Assembly (NCBI GenBank): GCA_034431495.1
Contig: DAOUDB010000372.1
Location: 1-14,277, forward strand
Source: Roseilinea sp034431495
GTDB lineage: Bacteria; Chloroflexota; Anaerolineae; J036; Brachytrichaceae
Length of the DNA: 14,277 nucleotides
Direction of reading: 5' to 3'
The position numbers and the translations under genes are program-made. The notes beneath the pieces are model-generated. The model saw only the letters and a program-made list of their open reading frames with translations. It had not been told where the DNA came from and ran no database searches. Positions 1-6,299 of this stretch are shown piece after piece (within the stretch, counting starts at the first letter, position 1; each line of letters opens with the position of its first letter).

Positions 1-1
1 C

Positions 2-223
2 ACACACCAATTGCGCGTGCACTTCGCCGCGATGGGGTTTCCAATCGCCGGCGACCCGCTGTATGGCGCCGCGCGGCGCGACCCCCTCAGCCGGGCACTG
101 GCACCGCGCCACCTGCTTCACGCGAGCGAGCTGGTATTCGAATTGCCGGCCACAGGGGAAACCAGGAAGCTATACGCGCCCATGCCGGCCGACATGCGGC
201 GCGTGATCGATCAATTGTCGTAA
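2..223 (+). CDS. RluA-family pseudouridine synthase, C-terminal fragment
   Basis: This is the last 73 codons of a gene that begins before the window; the frame is open to the left edge and ends at TAA 221-223. The visible part reads THQLRVHFAAMGFPIAGDPLYG, then LLHASELVF, then YAPMPADM. These are the conserved C-terminal blocks of the RluA/RluD family: the RVH motif after the catalytic core, the GDxLYG motif, the LHA motif, and the APxPxDM tail. Enzymes of this family isomerise uridine to pseudouridine in 23S rRNA or tRNA. The catalytic Asp (HRLD motif) and any S4 domain lie outside the window, so the exact target (RluA, RluC or RluD type) cannot be told. It converges with the response regulator gene on the other strand, leaving 29 bp between the stop codons. 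Confidence 0.9.
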   Translation, partial: THQLRVHFAAMGFPIAGDPLYGAARRDPLSRALAPRHLLHASELVFELPATGETRKLYAPMPADMRRVIDQLS

Positions 224-243
224 GCGTCTGTCGCGGCAGGCGC
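224..243. terminator. Possible bidirectional hairpin between convergent genes
   Basis: The 29-bp gap between the stops at 223 and 253 holds a 7-bp stem, GCGTCTG (224-230) with CAGGCGC (237-243), including one G-T wobble, and a 6-nt loop. There is no clear T-tract on either side, so termination is only an inference from its position between convergent genes. Confidence 0.35.
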
Positions 244-252
244 TCATACGGA

Positions 253-843
253 TCAGGCGGCAACCGGCGCAATATCCTTTTGTCGGTCGATGATCTCCTG
301 AGCGATCGTGCTCATGGTTGTCCGGCGCGAGCGCGCCCGGATCTGTATCGTGTGATACGCCTCTTCTTCGGTCATGCCCGATTGCATCAGGAAGCCCTTA
401 GCCCGGTCGATGAGCTTGCGCGCGGTCAGCTTCTCTTGAAGTTCGTCCACTTTTTCGGTCAGGTGCGCGCGATCGGCGAAGCTCGCCATGGCCACGCGCA
501 TGGTGGCGATAAGATCGTCGCGCTTGACAGGCTTGATCAGATACCCCTGCACAGGAATGGATGTGGCCCGCTCCAGTAGGGCACTGTCGTTATAAGCTGT
601 CAGGATCAGAATCGGAATGGGGCGCTGCTTGACGATCTCTTCCGCGGCTTCAAGCCCGTCGCGGAATGGCATGCGCACGTCGAGCAGGGCGATATCGGGT
701 TGCTCACGATAGGCCAGCGTGACAGCTTCGACACCGTCCGACGCGCTGTAGACCGTGTGGCCCAGTTCAGTCAAAATCGCGCGCAGACCCATTCGGATGA
801 TGGACTCATCATCCGCAATCAGCACGCGCAGGTTCTTGTTCAC
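253..843 (-). CDS. Response regulator with receiver and ANTAR RNA-binding domain (AmiR/PdtaR type)
   Basis: The protein has 196 aa from the GTG start at 843. An in-frame TTG lies further up at 858, but GAGGAG at 851-856 sits 7 nt before the GTG, so the GTG is preferred. Residues 1-118 are a complete receiver: acidic pair D11-D12, phospho-acceptor D55 (LLDVRMP), switch T82 (LILTAY) and K104 (LIKPV). A short helical linker (about 120-140) leads into an ANTAR domain, with the typical segment LIDRAKGFLMQSGMTEEEAY and a following Ser/Arg-rich helix. ANTAR regulators bind dual-hairpin RNA leaders and cause antitermination when phosphorylated by a partner histidine kinase; in mycobacteria the pair is PdtaS/PdtaR. 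No adjacent HisKA_2 kinase is present, so the partner kinase is unknown. The gene is divergent from the glycosyltransferase. The family assignment is firm; the target is not known. Confidence 0.93.
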   Translation of the reverse strand: MNKNLRVLIADDESIIRMGLRAILTELGHTVYSASDGVEAVTLAYREQPDIALLDVRMPFRDGLEAAEEIVKQRPIPILILTAYNDSALLERATSIPVQGYLIKPVKRDDLIATMRVAMASFADRAHLTEKVDELQEKLTARKLIDRAKGFLMQSGMTEEEAYHTIQIRARSRRTTMSTIAQEIIDRQKDIAPVAA

Positions 844-850
844 GTCAATA

Positions 851-856
851 CTCCTC
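851..856 (-). promoter_or_regulatory. Ribosome binding site deciding the GTG start of the ANTAR regulator
   Basis: On the minus strand GAGGAG is followed by 7 nt and then GTG at 843-841. It overlaps the codons that a TTG start at 858 would use, which argues against that longer form. Confidence 0.75.
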
Positions 857-959
857 AAAAATCAATGGCATTGGTTCCGGCGCGCCATCGGCGCACAGCG
901 CCGGCTGGGCATGGCAACATGAAACACGCGACATCGCCGGGCAGTGAGAATTCACCGCG

Positions 960-990
960 AAATAATAGCCAAAAATTATACTCGCGCCCG
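960..990. promoter_or_regulatory. AT-rich divergent promoter island between ANTAR regulator and glycosyltransferase
   Basis: This is the only clearly AT-rich stretch in the 147-bp gap. On the plus strand TATACT (977-982) is a good -10 hexamer lying 8 nt before the ATG at 991. On the minus strand the overlapping ATTATA (975-980) reads as a perfect TATAAT, pointing toward the ANTAR regulator with a leader of about 125 nt. No convincing -35 box is seen for either, so these are candidates only. Confidence 0.35.
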
Positions 991-2202
991 ATGGCAACGC
1001 TCATCGCTATCGTTACGCTGATCGTTTTGCTCATCGGCCAAGACACACGCCGGCTGCGGCACTGGCTGGGACATCGGTTGCGATGCCAGCCAGATGAAGC
1101 GCCGGGATCACAGACAGACTGCTCGCAACCCAGCGGCCCCTCCGGGGCTGCAAGGCTGTCACCGCAGATATCGGTGATTGTGCCGGCGCGCAACGAAGCA
1201 GACAACATTGCCCGCTGCCTGGACGGCCTGGTATCTCAGACCTTGCAACCGCGCGAGATCATCGTGGTTGATGATGGCTCGACGGATGCGACGCCTGACA
1301 TCCTGGCCGGCTATGCCGCGCGCTATCCGGGTCTTGTGCGCATCGCGCAGGCGCGCCCGTTGCCGCCGGGCTGGGTGGGCAAATGCAATGCCTGCCAGCA
1401 CGGCGCCGGTCTGGCCAGCGGAGACTGGTTGCTGTTTGTGGATGCAGACACGGCAGGCCGACCCGGCCTGACACAGGCCATGGTCGAGGATGCCCGGCAG
1501 CGCCAGCTCGACGCATTGAGCGTGTTTCCCTTCAACGAACTGGGAACCCCGGCAGAACGCCTGATCCTGCCTGTTTTCTTTCAGTTCGCCTGGACGGTCT
1601 TTCCAGGCGGCTGGGATGATGATTCAACGCCGCCGTGGCAGCAGGCAATTGCCAACGGCCAGTGCTTCATGTTCCGAGCCGATGTTTATCGCGCCCTAGG
1701 CGGACATGCGTGCGTCAAAGACAAAGTGCTGGAGGATGTGGAATTCGCCCAGGCGCTGCGGCGAGCCGGCTATCGGCTTGGGGTGGCGTGGGGCGGCGAA
1801 CTCGTTCGGGTGCGGATGTACCACAACGCCGGCGAGGTGGCGCAGGGACTTGCCAAACACGCCTGGGCCGGGCGCAAGGCCGGCGGCTGGCGATCTTATT
1901 GGGGCATCGCGCGTCTGTTGCTGACCACCCTGGCGCCGCTGGTGATCGCCGTCGCGGCGCTGGGCAGATTCCTGGTCAAGCCCGGCGCTTCAGAGGCCAT
2001 TTCAGCTGCTGTGGCCTCAGCCGGCTATGGCGCGTCCTGGCTGTTCTGGCGCGCTGCGCTCACGCGCCTGTATGCGCTGCCGGCAAGGCTGGCGTGGGCC
2101 ATGCCGGCAGGGCTGCTGGCCTATCTGGTGATCGTGCTGAAGGGAACCGCCGCGATCGTGACCCGACGCGGCGTGCAGTGGAAAGGGCGTTCCTACTCGT
2201 AG
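991..2202 (+). CDS. Membrane-bound family 2 glycosyltransferase, CrtQ/CruC/HpnB-like
   Basis: The protein has 403 aa from ATG 991. In-frame ATGs at 865 and 919 would add charged, non-conserved residues, whereas 991 starts directly on a membrane anchor (about residues 2-16). After a low-complexity linker comes a GT-A catalytic domain. It shows SVIVPARNEADNI (61-73), DDGS (94-97), PPGWVGKCNA (125-134), the DxD site in FVDAD (149-153), and LEDV (247-250) in the acceptor/general-base region. The C-terminus has two to three membrane segments (about 307-325, 338-352, 368-386) and ends in GVQWKGRSY. The PPGWxGK and WKGRxY motifs are typical of the GT2 branch containing CrtQ-type diaponeurosporenoate glucosyltransferases, CruC and hopanoid-associated HpnB. 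A lipid or carotenoid acceptor is therefore likely, though not proven. It converges with the HD-GYP gene, with only 12 bp between stops. Confidence 0.85.
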   Translation: MATLIAIVTLIVLLIGQDTRRLRHWLGHRLRCQPDEAPGSQTDCSQPSGPSGAARLSPQISVIVPARNEADNIARCLDGLVSQTLQPREIIVVDDGSTDATPDILAGYAARYPGLVRIAQARPLPPGWVGKCNACQHGAGLASGDWLLFVDADTAGRPGLTQAMVEDARQRQLDALSVFPFNELGTPAERLILPVFFQFAWTVFPGGWDDDSTPPWQQAIANGQCFMFRADVYRALGGHACVKDKVLEDVEFAQALRRAGYRLGVAWGGELVRVRMYHNAGEVAQGLAKHAWAGRKAGGWRSYWGIARLLLTTLAPLVIAVAALGRFLVKPGASEAISAAVASAGYGASWLFWRAALTRLYALPARLAWAMPAGLLAYLVIVLKGTAAIVTRRGVQWKGRSYS

Positions 2203-2214
2203 GGCGCGGCGGCT

Positions 2215-4326
2215 TCAGGCAAAGTTGTCTTCATCCAACAATCTCAGAAATTGCTTGACGACAACGGGGTCGAATGAGCGGCCGGCTTCGGCGAGCAGAT
2301 ATTGCTTTACCTGATCGACCGGCCAGGCTTGATGATAGGGCCGGTCAGAACACAGCGCATCCCATACATCCACCACCGCAAAGATTCTGGCCGGCAGAGG
2401 AATCTGCTCGCCCTTCAGTCCGCGCGGGTAGCCTGTGCCATCCCACCGTTCATGGTGGCAATAGGGAATGTCGAGCGCCGGGCGGAGATAGAGGATCGGG
2501 GCGAGCAAGTCGTACGCGTGCACGGGATGCCGCCACATGATCTCCCACTCTTCGTCGGTCAACGGGCCGGGTTTCTTAAGAATCGAATCGGGGATGACCA
2601 TCTTGCCGATATCGTGCAAAATGGCGCCGCGCCGCAGATGCACCAGCCCATCCTCATCCATACCCATGGCGCGAGCCAGTCGCTCGGCCATGCGCGTGAC
2701 GCGCTGGGTATGCCCCTGCGTTTCGTTGTCGCGCAATTCCAGCGCCCGCGCCCACCCTTCCAGTGTCGTGTCATAGGCCAGCGTCAGCTCAATGTTGAGC
2801 CGCCTGAGGCTATCCACCAGTTCGGCGTGATCGATGGCGATAGCGGCCTGCACAGCCAGCGCGTCGAGGAATGACTGCCATTCATCATCCGGATTCAGCA
2901 GGCTGCGATGGTACAACTCGAGCACGCCCTTGATCTGGCCTTTGGCAACCAGTGGAACCGAGTAACACACACACAAGTCCTCGGCAGCCACAAATTCGTG
3001 GCGTTCGCGCGCGTGCCGGCTGAATGGAAATTCTTGCGCAACTGCCCAGGGCGTTGCGCTCGTGCCATCTCCTTCAGATGCCTCAATGTGCAGAGAATCA
3101 TCATGAGGAACGCCAGGAGTGTCTGCTACACGAGGCGTGTCGCGGCAAAACAGCGTCACAACCTGGCGGCGTTCGAGCGCAGCAGTGCCGGTTGCGCCTT
3201 CGCCAAGCCGAATACGAGCGCGAGTCAGAAGGTCGGTGCGCAAGCCGCGGCCGGCAACGTAATCGAGCGCCTGTGAACGCTGGCTGAGGCGAAAGATGGC
3301 CGCCGCATCCACATTCAGTTGCGACAGTGTGTGCCCGAGCAGAACGCCAAGTGTGACACTGAGATCAAGCGTGCCGGTGATTGCGAGATCGATATTGTGG
3401 ATGGCAGACAGGCGACGCACTGCTTTTTCGTTGCGATCGTGGAGCGTGGCGCGCAGAATGGCGCCGGCGACCATGTCAGCGATGGCCGTCAGGAGTTTGA
3501 CCTCTTCGTCGTGAATCTGCCCAACCTGCGAGACGAGCAGCGTGCCCACAGTCTGGCCGTTCACGATCAATGGCGCGATGGCAATCGCGGTCGCCCTGCC
3601 AATGATGTCGAGCCGCACCGCCTCCGGGTGGTAGAGCACATCGTTGTTGAGATAGACCTCCCCGGTTGCCAACACCTGGCCGGTGGCGCCCTCGCCGGCC
3701 GCAAGACGCGTCCCGGTCAAAGGCGCCAGGTCTCCCCGGCCCAACTCGAAAACGGCTTCGTTCGTCTCGGGGTGGCGGGTTGCCAGCGCGGCGCCGGAGG
3801 CCTGCACAAAATCAAGCACCTGGTCCAGAATCACCGCCACCACGCTGGAGAGCAACACTTCGGCGCGACCGGTCACATCGCGAAGAGCCTTTGCGACAGT
3901 GGCAACTGCCTCGTGTTCGCGCCCGCGCTGTTTGCGCTCGGTAATATCGCGCAGAAGAACTAGATAGGCCGGGTGGCTCACGGCGCCATTTGCAGAGTCA
4001 TTCCGCCATTCCGTGTCCACTACGCGCATTTCGACAAACACGCGCTTGCCGTCCTGGCGCCGGCGGAAAACGTCCAGCTCAACACCTGCGGCGGTCTGCG
4101 CGCCATCGATCGGATACCCAAACTGGCTGCTGACCAGATCATCTGAGGCATAGCCAAGCAACGCCTCGGCAGCCGGGTTCACATACTCGATAATGCCGTC
4201 CATATCGACGATCAAGATACCATCGGCGCTGCGCGTGATGATGTTGCGAAAGCGCGCCTCGCTGGCATCCAGATCAGCCTTGCATTGCCGAAGCCTGTCT
4301 GCGCTTGCCGTGTGTGACTCTGTCAT
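2215..4326 (-). CDS. PAS-GAF-GAF-HD-GYP protein, probable cyclic-di-GMP phosphodiesterase
   Basis: The protein has 703 aa from ATG 4326, 7 nt after the kaiC stop; a longer reading frame (to 4455) would overlap the end of kaiC and is not conserved. Residues about 20-132 form a PAS domain (SADGILIVDMDGIIEYVN ... LLRDITERK). Residues about 145-295 form a first GAF domain (GEGATGQVLATGEVYLNND). Residues about 303-500 form a second GAF domain with a 50-residue insertion at about 396-445. Residues about 510-700 form a full HD-GYP domain: H539, HDIGK at 571-575, H600-P601, HHERWDGTGYP at 624-634, and D653 before the SDRPY motif. All the usual metal ligands and the GYP signature are present, so hydrolysis of c-di-GMP is the expected activity. 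No membrane segment is seen; the protein is cytoplasmic. Close coupling to kaiC suggests it is an output or input of the clock-type module. Confidence 0.93.
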   Translation of the reverse strand: MTESHTASADRLRQCKADLDASEARFRNIITRSADGILIVDMDGIIEYVNPAAEALLGYASDDLVSSQFGYPIDGAQTAAGVELDVFRRRQDGKRVFVEMRVVDTEWRNDSANGAVSHPAYLVLLRDITERKQRGREHEAVATVAKALRDVTGRAEVLLSSVVAVILDQVLDFVQASGAALATRHPETNEAVFELGRGDLAPLTGTRLAAGEGATGQVLATGEVYLNNDVLYHPEAVRLDIIGRATAIAIAPLIVNGQTVGTLLVSQVGQIHDEEVKLLTAIADMVAGAILRATLHDRNEKAVRRLSAIHNIDLAITGTLDLSVTLGVLLGHTLSQLNVDAAAIFRLSQRSQALDYVAGRGLRTDLLTRARIRLGEGATGTAALERRQVVTLFCRDTPRVADTPGVPHDDSLHIEASEGDGTSATPWAVAQEFPFSRHARERHEFVAAEDLCVCYSVPLVAKGQIKGVLELYHRSLLNPDDEWQSFLDALAVQAAIAIDHAELVDSLRRLNIELTLAYDTTLEGWARALELRDNETQGHTQRVTRMAERLARAMGMDEDGLVHLRRGAILHDIGKMVIPDSILKKPGPLTDEEWEIMWRHPVHAYDLLAPILYLRPALDIPYCHHERWDGTGYPRGLKGEQIPLPARIFAVVDVWDALCSDRPYHQAWPVDQVKQYLLAEAGRSFDPVVVKQFLRLLDEDNFA

Positions 4327-4333
4327 AGGATGC

Positions 4334-5884
4334 TCAGTCCTTGAACAACTCGGACAGGCGCTCCAGTTCCTCTGGAGCGACATGCACTGGCGCGCCGCTG
4401 AGGATGCCGCTGATATCGCGAAACGGCCGGCCGATATGCATGCCGGCGCTGTCAATGGTGAACTCGCGGATGTCTTTGTCGTGCATCGACCCGCGCATTT
4501 TCAAGACCGTCAAGCCCCGCCGCATTTCGCCATACACTTCGACGTAGCGCAGCAGGATGATCAGATCGGTGATTGTAGAGATGTGGGCTTCGGTGATGGA
4601 TGTTCCACCCAGCAGGTTGGGCGTTGTAGACGTGTACAGGCCGGCGACCTCCTGCTGCTTGATGAACGAGGTCAGGCCGATGACAAACTCGCGGAACCCT
4701 TTGACCGAAGAGACACGCTCCAGGGCAGACAGGCTGTCGACCGCCACGCGATTGGGTCTGAACTTCTGGATGAGCGAGCGCATACGGATAAGATGATCCT
4801 CCAGGCCGGCTGTTTCAGGATACACGCACTCGACCTTCAGCAGGCCATCGCGCTGCATGGCCTCGAAATCCATGCCCCAGCCACTGGCGTTACGAAAGAG
4901 CTGTTCGTGGCTCTCTTCGAAAGCAAAGTAGAGGCAGCGCTCGCCATTCCGAATGCCGCCGGCGATGAACTCGCAGGTGATGAGCGTTTTGCCGGTGCCG
5001 GTCGCGCCAGACACCAGGATGATGGAATCGCGGAAGAATCCGCCGCCACACATGCGGTCGAGCGTGTCGTTGCCAGAGCTGATTCGCAATTCGGATGATC
5101 TCTGACCCAGCTCGATCGCAGACAGGGGTATGACCACAATGCCTTCGCCGGGCAAGATGCTGAACGGGAATTCGCCCTTCTGATGAGACGTGCCTCGAAA
5201 CTTGAGGATCTCCAGCGTGCGACGTCGCTTTTCGTCTTCGAGCACGTTGCGCAGAATGATGACATTGTCAGCCACAAATTCCTCGATGCCGTAACGCCCG
5301 ATGTCGCCGTATTCCATCGAACGCTCCGCAGTCATCATGGCTGTGACACCCAGCTTCTTCAGTCCCCAGGCGATGCGGAACATCTCGCTGCGCAAGTCGC
5401 TCGCATCACCGAACTGGGTGAAGATGGCGCCCAGCGAGTCCATGGACACACGCTGCGCGCCGATCCGGTTGACGGCGCTCTCGATGCGCGCCATCAGCGC
5501 CCCGAGGTCGAAACTGCCGGCCAGCGTCGGCAATTCGCCCATTTGCGGCGAGGCATCGACAAAGGCCCAGCGGCCTTCGGCCTCCCAGCGTGCAATATCC
5601 CAGCCCATCGAGGCGATGTTGCGACGTATGTCGTCCGGCGATTCCTCGAAGGTGACAAACACGCCATGCTCGGGCTTGTCTGCCATTCGCCGCTCTGGAA
5701 GCATGATGCCTTCCGCCAGAAATTGCGCGGCAAAGACGGTCTTGCCGCTGCCGGCCGTGCCCGATACCAGCGTGGTGCGCCCTTTGGGCAGCCCCCCGCC
5801 GGCGATAAAGTCGAACCCCGTGATGCCTGTTGCGAGCTTGTCGATATAGCCTTGTGTAGCGATCACTTTCCCTCCAGACTCCAT
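4334..5884 (-). CDS. kaiC: KaiC circadian clock ATPase/autokinase
   Basis: The protein has 516 aa from ATG 5884, close to the 519 aa of Synechococcus KaiC; residues below count from a GTG one codon further up at 5887. The CI half has Walker A GTAGSGKT (43-50), catalytic E81-E82, Walker B D150 and RYGIEEFVADNVIILRN. The CII half has CGGGFFRDSI, Walker A GATGTGKT (294-301), E324-E325 and D384. The phosphorylation segment keeps the equivalents of T426, S431 and T432 (T432, S437, T438 here, in ITEAHISTITD). The KaiB-binding B-loop region (113-127) and the A-loop (about 492-501) are present, but the C-terminal tail is roughly 8 residues shorter than in cyanobacteria. A GTG at 5866 preceded by GGAGG (4-nt spacing) is an alternative start that gives 510 aa. 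It lies between kaiB and the HD-GYP gene in one operon. Dual ATPase/autokinase activity is expected. Confidence 0.97.
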   Translation of the reverse strand: MESGGKVIATQGYIDKLATGITGFDFIAGGGLPKGRTTLVSGTAGSGKTVFAAQFLAEGIMLPERRMADKPEHGVFVTFEESPDDIRRNIASMGWDIARWEAEGRWAFVDASPQMGELPTLAGSFDLGALMARIESAVNRIGAQRVSMDSLGAIFTQFGDASDLRSEMFRIAWGLKKLGVTAMMTAERSMEYGDIGRYGIEEFVADNVIILRNVLEDEKRRRTLEILKFRGTSHQKGEFPFSILPGEGIVVIPLSAIELGQRSSELRISSGNDTLDRMCGGGFFRDSIILVSGATGTGKTLITCEFIAGGIRNGERCLYFAFEESHEQLFRNASGWGMDFEAMQRDGLLKVECVYPETAGLEDHLIRMRSLIQKFRPNRVAVDSLSALERVSSVKGFREFVIGLTSFIKQQEVAGLYTSTTPNLLGGTSITEAHISTITDLIILLRYVEVYGEMRRGLTVLKMRGSMHDKDIREFTIDSAGMHIGRPFRDISGILSGAPVHVAPEELERLSELFKD

Positions 5885-5921
5885 CACCCATCACCCATAG
5901 CCCATCACCCATAGCCCATCA
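5880..5921 (-). repeat. Six-unit heptanucleotide tandem repeat forming the kaiB-kaiC junction
   Basis: Read on the minus strand from 5921, the units are TGATGGG, CTATGGG, TGATGGG, CTATGGG, TGATGGG and TGATGGA. The first unit supplies the kaiB stop (TGA, 5921-5919) and the last supplies the kaiC ATG (5884-5882), so the whole gap is repeat. Each unit contains an ATG, and four units contain the stop/start overlap TGATG. It resembles the heptanucleotide short tandem repeats known from cyanobacterial genomes. Copy number would set the distance between kaiB stop and kaiC start. Confidence 0.9.
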
Positions 5922-6209
5922 CGCGCCTGACCGCCCATCCCATTGCACCCCCAGCGCCTGCAACACCCGTCGCGTGTCGGACAGATCGCCGATAATGCGG
6001 CGCGCCGGCTCAGGCCACTCTTTCACCAGCGTCGGGGTTGCAATGATGCGGTCCTGCTCGGCCAACGCTGGCTGCTCCAAAACATCTACGATGAGCACCT
6101 CGGTTTGATCACCCAGGTGCCGTTGGCAGATGCGCCTGAGATTCACGATGGCATCCTCTGACCTTAGTGAGCGCCCTGTGATGAACAGCTTCAGCCTGTA
6201 GTGCGTCAT
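5919..6209 (-). CDS. kaiB: KaiB circadian clock protein
   Basis: The protein has 96 aa from ATG 6209, chosen because AGGAGGG (6214-6220) lies 4 nt before it and because KaiB similarity starts at once (YRLKLFITG); the reading frame further up to 6290 is non-conserved. The thioredoxin-like N-terminal half is followed by the fold-switching half: IDVL-like IVDVLEQPALAEQD (40-53), IATPTL (56-61), WPEPARRIIGDLSD (65-78). The conserved prolines of the ATPT and PxP motifs and the GDLSD segment, both tied to KaiB metamorphosis and to binding of the KaiC CI ring, are intact. The acidic C-terminal tail of cyanobacterial KaiB (102 aa) is shortened. It sits upstream of kaiC, in the same order as the cyanobacterial kaiBC operon, and joins it through the heptamer repeat. 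It lacks the kinase domain that would make it SasA. Confidence 0.96.
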   Translation of the reverse strand: MTHYRLKLFITGRSLRSEDAIVNLRRICQRHLGDQTEVLIVDVLEQPALAEQDRIIATPTLVKEWPEPARRIIGDLSDTRRVLQALGVQWDGRSGA

Positions 6210-6213
6210 GCCA

Positions 6214-6220
6214 CCCTCCT
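6214..6220 (-). promoter_or_regulatory. kaiB: Ribosome binding site of kaiB
   Basis: AGGAGGG on the minus strand, 4 nt before ATG 6209, fixes the kaiB start and rules out the longer frame. It is one of the strongest Shine-Dalgarno sequences in the window, which fits the high KaiB:KaiC ratio known in cyanobacteria. Confidence 0.8.
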
Positions 6221-6257
6221 GCCAACATTGGGGAGGGACGAACGTCCAACTACTACG

Positions 6258-6288
6258 AGCCGCAACGTTGCGCCGGGCAAGCCGCAAC
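6258..6288. promoter_or_regulatory. Palindrome and direct repeat in the kaiB leader
   Basis: In the 90-nt gap before kaiB, CGCAACGTTGCG (6261-6272) is a perfect 12-bp palindrome. AGCCGCAAC occurs twice, at 6258-6266 and 6280-6288, so the TTGCG part of the palindrome could pair with either copy. It may be an operator or a pair of alternative RNA stems. Nothing else is evident in this gap apart from the kaiB ribosome binding site. Confidence 0.4.
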
Positions 6289-6299
6289 ACGGGACGCCG

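Noticed and set aside
4327..4455. N-terminal extension of the HD-GYP protein by 43 residues.
   Set aside because: The extension overlaps the 3' end of kaiC, is not PAS-like, and a closer ATG (4326) lies right after the kaiC stop.
4193..5098. A 301-codon plus-strand frame antisense to the HD-GYP and kaiC genes.
   Set aside because: Its composition (rich in Ala, Arg, His, Gln, Asp) is the usual mirror of high-GC coding DNA, and the opposite strand encodes unmistakable KaiC.
5406..5912. A 168-codon open frame on the minus strand starting inside the heptamer repeat and overlapping kaiC.
   Set aside because: It is a +1 shadow of kaiC with Arg/Gly-rich, non-conserved composition; the repeat's many ATGs create the start by chance.
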